Assembly: GCA_900551645.1 (NCBI GenBank) | Contig: URWP01000164.1 | Coordinates: 1-6,248, forward strand | Direction: 5' to 3' | DNA from: an uncultured Bacteroides sp. | GTDB taxonomy: Bacteria > Bacteroidota > Bacteroidia > Bacteroidales > Bacteroidaceae | DNA length: 6,248 nucleotides | Part shown: piece after piece, positions 1-4,595 of the stretch | Numbering within the stretch: position 1 is the first letter of the stretch | Layout: each line of letters begins with the position of its first letter | Made by a program: the position numbers and the translations under genes | Notes under the pieces: model-generated | The model's database searches: none | What the model was told of the DNA's origin: nothing | What the model saw: the letters and a program-made list of their open reading frames with translations, nothing else

Positions 1-530
1 GAGATGAAAACTCCATATCCATAATCGCCGGTATCAATCCGTTTATACGCTTCGTGCATATTATTCACCAGGTTCTTTCTATCCAACAAAATAACCAATG
101 CTTCTGAAATGAAATAAACGGCACGTTGCTCCACATCCTGACATATCCATACGGCTCCATTCTCACAAACTCCTACCCTACCTTGCACAATAGCCAGGTC
201 TGTTCCATCCAAATCACCGGACTTCTCCACTTCATCCGGATGGAATGTAGCACACGATATTGTCTGGACTCCTGTACTACAAGTTACTTCAGACATACAG
301 GCAGCTATACGCACAGCCTCCGGATACAGTTTCTTAATAACAGCATTCAAGTCCTCACCTTCCTGCAAAATCACAGCACGGCCACCTACCTGATTCATGA
401 CTTCCTGAAAACGAGACAATTTATCAGAATAAGTCATAGCTTCTTTCTCCAGCGGCAAATAATCCGGTTTATCATAACGGACTCTTGTATTCCGACGAAT
501 ACTCTGCAAAATATCTTCTCTGCTACTCAT
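1..530 (-). CDS. lutC: LutC-like LUD-domain subunit of lactate utilization complex (3' end cut off by window)
   Basis: I translated this from the ATG at 530; the frame stays open for 176 codons to the window edge. It begins MSSREDILQSIRRNTR. The rest looks like the LUD (DUF162) fold of LutC/YkgG proteins, with the family's conserved stretch at about residues 112-129 (LAIVQGRVGVCENGAVWI) followed by a strand carrying SEALVILLD. LutC proteins are usually about 190-240 residues, so probably only a short C-terminal tail is missing. In Bacillus subtilis LutA, LutB and LutC are all needed for growth on L-lactate; LutC has no iron-sulfur motifs and its exact role is unsettled. The start lies 2 bp after the lutB stop (TGA, CC, ATG), so it is very likely co-translated with lutB. 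No strong ribosome-binding site is visible, which is normal for Bacteroidetes. The family call is firm; the substrate is inferred from the operon. Confidence 0.87.
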   Translation of the reverse strand, partial: MSSREDILQSIRRNTRVRYDKPDYLPLEKEAMTYSDKLSRFQEVMNQVGGRAVILQEGEDLNAVIKKLYPEAVRIAACMSEVTCSTGVQTISCATFHPDEVEKSGDLDGTDLAIVQGRVGVCENGAVWICQDVEQRAVYFISEALVILLDRKNLVNNMHEAYKRIDTGDYGYGVFI

Positions 531-532
531 GG

Positions 533-1900
533 TCATTTCACTTTATTCTTCTTCCACATTTCATTAAAGCTCTCCTTGGCAAACTTCGGCATTTCATGTT
601 CTTTTCCCCAATCATTCAGCCCATTGTACACCATCCAATGAGGTAAAGAGTTAGCGATTGGAGCCTCTTTCAGAGCCAGATTAAAAAGATGAGGGTGTTC
701 CATCAGTATCTTCATTCCTCCGGAAAGATATTTTTTGGATGAACTGGCCACTCCCAAACCGTGTAACTTCTGTCGCCAACGGTAAATCTGGTCGGCCAAA
801 TCGACCTTAGCTGGACAAACATTCTGACAAGAATGACAAAGAGAGCAAGCCGATACATTATCGTAATAATGTAACGGAGCCTTTAGCATACCTAAATTGA
901 TTCCGATAGGACCAGGAATAAAATAAGTATAAGAATACCCGCCACTCCGGCGATAAACCGGACAAGTATTCATACATGCTCCACAACGCAAACAGTTAAG
1001 TGTTTTCACATGCTCCGGATCGGCCAATATCCGGCTACGGCCATTATCTACAATAATGATATGTAACTCACCGCCTTTACGCGGTTTCCTGTAATGAGAA
1101 GTATAAGTAGTAATCGGCTGGCCTGTGCCTGAACGAGCCAATAAACGGGTAAAGACTCCTAAAGCATCACGATCCGGGACTATTTTCTCCATTCCAAAAG
1201 CCGTAATCTGCAGTTTAGGCTGAGAAGTTCCCATATCTGCATTACCTTCATTGGTACAGACTACACACTCACCGGTTGAAGCCACAGCAAAGTTCGCTCC
1301 CGTCATGGCTGCTTCAGCTTCGATGAACTTATGGCGAAGATTCTTACGGGCAGCATGAGTCAGATAAGTCTGATCGTTATTACCAGGCTCTGTTCCCATT
1401 TCCCTGACAAAAAGCTCACCAATTTCCTCTTTCTTGATATGAATGGCCGGTAAGACAATATGACTCGGTCGTTTATGCATCAACTGAAGAATACGTTCAC
1501 CCAAGTCGCTTTCCACGACCTCAATTCCTTTTTCCTCCAAATACTCATTCAACCCACATTCTTCGGCCAGCATAGATTTGCTCTTGATGAAATGCTTGAC
1601 ATGATGCCCCTCCAGAATGTGATGAACAATTGAACAATATTCATCAGCATCTTTCGCCCAATAGACATGAGCACCATTAGCTATGGCGTTCTTCTCAAAT
1701 TCCTGCAACAAGAAATCCAAATGACTGTTACTGTACAGTTTAATAGCGCAAGCCATATCACGTAATTTCTCCCACTCAGGAATTTCTTTACTGATTTTAT
1801 CTCGTTTGGCACGTACCATCCACAAAGTCTGGTCATGCCAGGATGCCAAATCCCGGTTCTCCTGGAATTTCTCGGCAGCAATGGAATGTTTTGTACTCAT
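533..1900 (-). CDS. lutB: LutB-like iron-sulfur subunit of lactate oxidation complex
   Basis: This 455-residue protein has the full LutB architecture. An N-terminal LUD (DUF162) domain spans roughly residues 65-295, with the family's TGANFAVASTGECVV stretch at 200-214. A ferredoxin-like part follows with two four-cysteine motifs: C303, C306, C309, C313 (CLRCGACMNTCP) and C352, C355, C358, C362 (CSLCHSCQNVCP), consistent with two [4Fe-4S] clusters. The C-terminal tail is rich in Trp and Lys. In B. subtilis LutB works with LutA and LutC to oxidise L-lactate to pyruvate; here it probably carries electrons between the other subunits towards a quinone or other acceptor. No signal peptide or membrane segment is seen, so it should be cytoplasmic or peripheral. 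The ATG at 1900 overlaps the lutA stop by 4 bp (ATGA), which implies translational coupling and supports this start. The length is normal for the family, and no key cysteine is missing. Confidence 0.94.
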   Translation of the reverse strand: MSTKHSIAAEKFQENRDLASWHDQTLWMVRAKRDKISKEIPEWEKLRDMACAIKLYSNSHLDFLLQEFEKNAIANGAHVYWAKDADEYCSIVHHILEGHHVKHFIKSKSMLAEECGLNEYLEEKGIEVVESDLGERILQLMHKRPSHIVLPAIHIKKEEIGELFVREMGTEPGNNDQTYLTHAARKNLRHKFIEAEAAMTGANFAVASTGECVVCTNEGNADMGTSQPKLQITAFGMEKIVPDRDALGVFTRLLARSGTGQPITTYTSHYRKPRKGGELHIIIVDNGRSRILADPEHVKTLNCLRCGACMNTCPVYRRSGGYSYTYFIPGPIGINLGMLKAPLHYYDNVSACSLCHSCQNVCPAKVDLADQIYRWRQKLHGLGVASSSKKYLSGGMKILMEHPHLFNLALKEAPIANSLPHWMVYNGLNDWGKEHEMPKFAKESFNEMWKKNKVK

Positions 1901-2637
1901 AATCCGGAAGCTAAGATTTCAACGATATGAATGGTCTTTATTGGAAGATGATCACGGGCAATAATACCGCTCTGATGCATCAGACAAGAACTGTCGGCGC
2001 CTACTATATACTCGGCACCCGTATCAATGTGACGCTGAATCTTGTCGCGTCCCATTCTACCGGAAACTGCGTGCTCTTCTACGGCAAACATACCTCCGAA
2101 CCCGCAACATTCATCAGGACGTTCCGGTTCTACTATCTCAATGTCCTTTACTAAAGAAAGCAGATCACGCAATTTATTGTAATAAGGAATATTCAGTTCA
2201 CTAGGAGCCGACAAGTGCATCAGCCGTACACCATGGCAACTGTTCTGTATGCTGACCTTATGCGGAAAAGATGCCACCAAAGAAGTAGGTTTCACTACAT
2301 CATGGATAAACTCACAGATATCATAAATTTTACCTTCACTGGCACAACGGTGCTGTTCTTTTGCCAACAGATTCCCGTAATGGTCACGTACAAACACTAC
2401 ACAACTGGCCGAAGGGCCGACAATGTAATCGTAATGCTCAAACAAACGGTCAAAACGTTTGGCAAGCTCTACCGCTTCATCTTCAAATCCGGCATTGGCC
2501 ATCGGCTGTCCACAACAAGTCTGATCAAGCGGATAATCCACATCAACGCCTAAGCTCTTCAGCAGTTTGTACGAAGCTACCCCCACCTGGGGATAAACTG
2601 CGTTGATGTAGCAGGGTATGAACAATCCTACTTTCAT
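1897..2637 (-). CDS. lutA: LutA-like (Fe-S)-binding subunit with two CCG domains
   Basis: This 246-residue protein consists of two cysteine-rich (CCG) domains, as in LutA/YkgE and the C-terminal half of GlcF and heterodisulfide reductase subunits. The first has C9, C41-C42-G43 and C79; the second has C134, C177-C178-G179 and C218. These residues are expected to bind an Fe-S cluster. In B. subtilis LutA is required, with LutB and LutC, for oxidation of L-lactate to pyruvate. The ATG at 2637 is preceded by an A-rich stretch (AACAGAAATAAA) rather than a true Shine-Dalgarno sequence, typical of Bacteroidetes; residues 2-9 (KVGLFIPC) are the usual family start. It is the first gene of lutABC, reads into lutB through an ATGA overlap, and has a 275-bp upstream region with candidate regulatory structure. 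No lactate permease or flavin-type lactate dehydrogenase lies in the window, so the lactate substrate is assigned by family. Confidence 0.94.
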   Translation of the reverse strand: MKVGLFIPCYINAVYPQVGVASYKLLKSLGVDVDYPLDQTCCGQPMANAGFEDEAVELAKRFDRLFEHYDYIVGPSASCVVFVRDHYGNLLAKEQHRCASEGKIYDICEFIHDVVKPTSLVASFPHKVSIQNSCHGVRLMHLSAPSELNIPYYNKLRDLLSLVKDIEIVEPERPDECCGFGGMFAVEEHAVSGRMGRDKIQRHIDTGAEYIVGADSSCLMHQSGIIARDHLPIKTIHIVEILASGL

Positions 2638-2665
2638 TTTATTTCTGTTATTGGTTTTCGGACAA

Positions 2666-2673
2666 CAAATTTA
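2666..2673 (-). promoter_or_regulatory. Candidate lutA-proximal -7 box (TAAATTTG)
   Basis: On the minus strand the sequence reads TAAATTTG, an exact match to the Bacteroides -7 consensus TAnnTTTG, ending 28 bp before the lutA ATG. Initiation here would give a short leader of about 20 nt. No TTG lies at the expected 19-21 nt upstream, so the -33 part is weak; a chance match in AT-rich DNA is quite possible. The palindrome ATTCATGAAT (2680-2689) lies just upstream and could be an operator, but it is short. Confidence 0.35.
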
Positions 2674-2742
2674 GAGCATATTCATGAATGAAGAAAAGAA
2701 ATTGTCAAAAAAGAATGAAATATTCTGAAGGCGATTACATGC

Positions 2743-2774
2743 GTGCGCCCCGCGAATCACTTCGCAGGGCGCAC
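2743..2774 (-). other. GC-rich stem-loop with GNRA-type tetraloop in the lutA leader
   Basis: Two 14-base arms (2743-2756 and 2761-2774) flank a 4-base loop. As minus-strand RNA all 14 positions can pair: 13 Watson-Crick pairs plus one U-G wobble (opposing bases at 2766 and 2751), closed by a GUGA loop of the stable GNRA class. As plus-strand RNA the same site has a C-A mismatch and a UCAC loop, so the structure favours RNA made in the lut direction. No run of U follows the stem on the minus strand, so a standard intrinsic terminator is unlikely. It could be a leader control element, an mRNA stabiliser, the 3' part of a small RNA, or a copy of a dispersed REP-like repeat; its high GC against AT-rich surroundings fits the last option. 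Confidence 0.7.
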
Positions 2775-2836
2775 CCAACTAATAACTAACTTCTTTTACT
2801 TTTGTGGTTTACGTAATTTCTATATGACTAACACTG

Positions 2837-2867
2837 CAAAGATACCGGTTTTCAGCCAATCAAGCAA
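2837..2867 (-). promoter_or_regulatory. Candidate lutABC promoter (TTG-N20-TATCTTTG)
   Basis: On the minus strand the -7 box TATCTTTG (2844 down to 2837) matches the Bacteroides consensus TAnnTTTG exactly. A TTG (2867 to 2865) lies 20 nt upstream, within the usual 19-21 nt spacing of the -33 element. Transcription should start near 2830, giving a lutA leader of roughly 190 nt that includes the stem-loop at 2743-2774. This is the best promoter-like signal in the window. It lies about 45-75 bp after the stop codon of the upstream regulator gene, which suggests lutABC can be transcribed independently of it. Confidence 0.6.
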
Positions 2868-2885
2868 TACCTAAAACTTGGTATT
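2866..2885. repeat. Inverted repeat AATACC-N8-GGTATT over the -33 box; possible operator
   Basis: Six-base arms AATACC (2866-2871) and GGTATT (2880-2885) are separated by 8 bases. The dyad overlaps the TTG of the candidate lutABC promoter at 2865-2867, a position from which a bound protein could block or assist RNA polymerase. It does not match the FNR/CRP-type dyad that I would recognise. The arms are short, so chance occurrence is a real possibility. The regulator encoded directly upstream is an obvious but unproven candidate to bind here. Confidence 0.35.
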
Positions 2886-2912
2886 TAAAAGCTCTCCCAA
2901 TAAGAACAGTCA

Positions 2913-3521
2913 TCAAAGATCCATCTTAACTTCTCCCAACTCTACCAGTTTGTTTACGATAGCATAAATAGTAAGACCAGCTGCCGAATGAATCTGAAGT
3001 TTCCGGGTTATATTCCTGCGATGAGTAATAACAGTGTGTACAGAAATAAACAGTTTTTCAGCTATCTCTTTATTGGTCATTCCTCTTACCACACATCCGA
3101 TAATTTCCTTTTCACGCTGACTCAGTGCATCCTGTTCATTTTCATCTTCTTCGTCTACATTCATCAGCGAAGAGATTTTCCGGGTCAACTTCTCCACATC
3201 ATCGAACAGATTTATCTGCTCATCGTAATCCTTCAACTGATTGGCATCCATTACCACTGAAACCAAAGCTACAATTTTCAGTTTATGTGGTCCATAAGCC
3301 TGTTTGAATCCTTCCAAATCAAACCATCCCTCAAACTGAGGGCTCACAATCAACAAATCCGGACGATGGGCATCCATACAATGCTGCAACCCTTCTTTGG
3401 AAGTTACTTCAATTGTCTGGATATTCAAATCGGGCAACCGCTTCAACACGGCAACCAGTCCACTCCGAACAATGATTGAAGTATCGGCCACAGCTATGTG
3501 TATTATTTCCTGAGACTTCAT
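2913..3521 (-). CDS. LuxR/NarL-type DNA-binding regulator with degenerate receiver domain
   Basis: This 202-residue protein has the layout of a NarL-type response regulator: a receiver-like domain (about residues 6-118), a short acidic linker (122-131, rich in Asp and Glu) and a C-terminal LuxR/GerE helix-turn-helix (about 132-195). The last shows the hallmark series LSQREKEIIGCVVRGMTNKE, then IAEKLFISVHTVITHRRNI. The receiver is abnormal. The acidic pair at the end of beta-1 is A12-D13, and the usual PDxxxxD motif reads PDLLIVS, placing Ser60 where the phosphorylated Asp should be. No clear equivalent of the conserved Lys is seen near 105-110. Ordinary histidine-kinase phosphorylation is therefore unlikely; activity may be set by a partner protein or by abundance. 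The gene overlaps the hemerythrin gene by 4 bp (ATGA), which strongly suggests linked function. DNA targets are unknown; the flanking cyd and lut promoters are candidates by position only. Confidence 0.9.
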   Translation of the reverse strand: MKSQEIIHIAVADTSIIVRSGLVAVLKRLPDLNIQTIEVTSKEGLQHCMDAHRPDLLIVSPQFEGWFDLEGFKQAYGPHKLKIVALVSVVMDANQLKDYDEQINLFDDVEKLTRKISSLMNVDEEDENEQDALSQREKEIIGCVVRGMTNKEIAEKLFISVHTVITHRRNITRKLQIHSAAGLTIYAIVNKLVELGEVKMDL

Positions 3522-4231
3522 TTTACCTCCTTTTCCAACTCCATGATGGCAGGCACAAACAAGTAATCTTCCACCCGATTATGAGAGGCCAAATCCTCTT
3601 CGCAACTGAAAATGTCGAATAAAGTAGCATTCAGCAGTTGATTGTCACCGTTAGTCGGATAATATTTTATAATAATATTCTTTAATTCAGTGAGCTTGGC
3701 ATTTATCTGATCATGATGCCGGGCAAAGACTCCGATATTATAAGCTTCCGGTTTCTGACCCTGAAGCAATTGTTCCACATAGGTAAAAACTTTCTGATTC
3801 TCATATTCCATGTGCTTACGGACTTCGGCTACATAAGCATCGTAAAACTGAATTATCAGAAAGACGACCTGTTGTTCCGGAGAACCACTAATAGCTTCAA
3901 TCAACTTCTTCCGGATAGTCGGTAACTGGAAATCCAGAAAGTAATGGTGTGCCTGCTTCAGGTAACTCATCAGTGCAGGAATAGACAAATCTTTCAAGTG
4001 ATCCTGCATCCGATCTCCGTCCTCCAATAAGAAATTTACGACAATCAGGAAAGTTTTGTAATCCACTTTATTTCCTTCACATACTTCCTGTATCGTTTTA
4101 TCTCCGAATCCCAACGACAATCCGAAACGGCTCAACACTTGGAGCATTACATAATTCTCACAGATGAGATCGCTCATCTTATCGGTAGGCTTGTACGTTC
4201 TTGGTCTAAACATGGTCAATACACTATTCAT
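3518..4231 (-). CDS. Hemerythrin-domain protein related to the RIC/YtfE/ScdA family
   Basis: From the ATG at 4231 this is 237 residues. Residues about 19-68 resemble the ScdA_N (DUF542) domain of RIC di-iron proteins (MSDLICENYVMLQVLSRFGL, then EVCEGNKVD), but the family's Cys-Cys pair is replaced by Gly41-Phe42. Residues about 85-230 form a hemerythrin-like four-helix domain with all expected di-iron ligand positions: the H95-H96 pair, H140 and E144 (HMEYE), H173 (ARHHDQ), and H217 and E221 (HNRVE). RIC proteins such as E. coli YtfE repair Fe-S clusters after nitrosative or oxidative stress, whereas hemerythrin domains elsewhere sense O2 or NO. With the cysteines gone and a LuxR-type regulator coupled by a 4-bp overlap, I favour sensing, as inference. 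The frame is open upstream to a TTG at 4297, but that lies only about 10 nt from the predicted transcription start. ATG at 4213 is an alternative. No membrane segment or signal peptide is seen. Confidence 0.85.
   Translation of the reverse strand: MNSVLTMFRPRTYKPTDKMSDLICENYVMLQVLSRFGLSLGFGDKTIQEVCEGNKVDYKTFLIVVNFLLEDGDRMQDHLKDLSIPALMSYLKQAHHYFLDFQLPTIRKKLIEAISGSPEQQVVFLIIQFYDAYVAEVRKHMEYENQKVFTYVEQLLQGQKPEAYNIGVFARHHDQINAKLTELKNIIIKYYPTNGDNQLLNATLFDIFSCEEDLASHNRVEDYLFVPAIMELEKEVK
3522..3533 (-). promoter_or_regulatory. Unusually strong Shine-Dalgarno for the LuxR-type regulator
   Basis: Directly before the regulator start the minus strand reads AAAGGAGGTAAA then ATG. This is close to full complementarity with the 16S rRNA 3' end. 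It lies inside the last codons of the hemerythrin gene (encoding Lys-Glu-Val-Lys), and the ATG overlaps that gene's stop. Bacteroidetes genes normally lack such sites, and none of the other starts in this window has one. The spacing of 4 nt from GGAGG to ATG is short. It may help a terminating ribosome restart, or may simply reflect the codons used. Confidence 0.55.
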
Positions 4232-4314
4232 ATTTCTTGAGCACAAAGTAAATAAATCCAGTTTGCGTACACAATCCCCACTTATAGGTATATTCAAGAA
4301 GGTACGCTACTGTA

Positions 4315-4322
4315 CAAAGATA
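4315..4322 (-). promoter_or_regulatory. Candidate promoter -7 box (TATCTTTG) for the hemerythrin-regulator operon
   Basis: On the minus strand TATCTTTG matches the Bacteroides -7 consensus TAnnTTTG exactly and is identical to the -7 box before lutABC. Initiation near 4308 would give a leader of about 75 nt to the ATG at 4231. No TTG is found at the usual 19-21 nt upstream, so the -33 element is weak; that may mean activator dependence or a chance match. It lies downstream of the cydB terminator, as expected for an independent operon. A poorer -7-like site, TTACTTTG, lies at 4243-4250. Confidence 0.45.
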
Positions 4323-4523
4323 CAGCACAAAAGGTTTTATCCCTTTCTTCGGATACAAAAATCTTCATTCTGCTTATAGAACAAACAAGTTCATCCATGC
4401 ATTTGTTTTCAGGAAGGCGTGACAGAAGACCGGCCTACCCATCAATTAGTCACGAAATTAACAGACTGACTACACAGCAACTACTCTAAGCGATAGCTAC
4501 ACCTAAGGATGCAACAGGGGCAT

Positions 4524-4558
4524 AATAAAAGCAGGCTGTGATACAGCCTGCTTTTATT
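4524..4558 (-). terminator. Intrinsic terminator of the cydAB operon
   Basis: A perfect 16-base inverted repeat (4524-4539 and 4543-4558) flanks a 3-base loop. On the minus strand the descending arm ends in GCTTTTATT, which supplies the T-rich tail. It begins 37 bp after the cydB stop codon. Because the arms start with AATAAAA and end with TTTTATT, the structure could also stop transcription from the plus strand, although no plus-strand gene is seen here. It should insulate the hemerythrin-regulator operon from cydAB transcription. Confidence 0.93.
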
Positions 4559-4595
4559 GAGCGTTCACCTCTGACAACTCTTACACTACATCAAA

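Larger units (their letters stand above)
2638..2912 (-). other. Intergenic region upstream of lutA (putative long regulated leader)
   Basis: This 275-bp gap between the stop of the LuxR-type regulator and the start of lutA contains no credible reading frame. In transcription order it holds an inverted repeat (2866-2885), a Bacteroides-type promoter (2837-2867), a GC-rich hairpin (2743-2774), a 10-bp palindrome ATTCATGAAT (2680-2689) and a second -7-like box (2666-2673). If the upstream promoter is used, the lutA mRNA would have a leader of about 190 nt, long enough to carry an RNA control element. I see no clear intrinsic terminator directly after the regulator gene, so read-through from that operon into this region is possible. 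Confidence 0.7.
4298..4595. other. Intergenic region between cydB and the hemerythrin gene
   Basis: No credible gene is present on either strand. From the cydB side it contains the cydB terminator (4524-4558), then about 200 bp (4323-4523) in which I see no hairpin, repeat or reading frame worth naming, then the candidate -7 box at 4315-4322. In particular, no small membrane-protein frame of the CydX type follows cydB. Confidence 0.6.

Noticed and set aside
126..641. 171-codon open frame on the plus strand
   Set aside because: It lies opposite lutC and the end of lutB, both with clear family motifs; its product is low-complexity and resembles no family.
1681..1881. 66-codon minus-strand frame inside lutB
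   Set aside because: It is out of frame within the N-terminal part of lutB, which is an intact, recognisable protein.
1927..2606. Several plus-strand frames opposite lutA
   Set aside because: They mirror the coding strand of lutA, have no domain-like content and no promoter or start context.
2680..2689. Palindrome ATTCATGAAT as an operator
   Set aside because: Ten bases of AT-rich palindrome are easily met by chance; noted only within the intergenic description.
2988..3479. Plus-strand frames opposite the LuxR-type regulator
   Set aside because: They are antisense to a gene with a canonical helix-turn-helix; no independent support.
4164..4379. 71-codon plus-strand frame reaching into the cydB-hemerythrin gap
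   Set aside because: Much of it is antisense to the hemerythrin gene and the remainder covers its promoter region; the product resembles nothing.
4323..4595. A CydX-like small gene after cydB
   Set aside because: No minus-strand frame with a start codon and a hydrophobic helix exists between the cydB stop and the terminator or beyond it.
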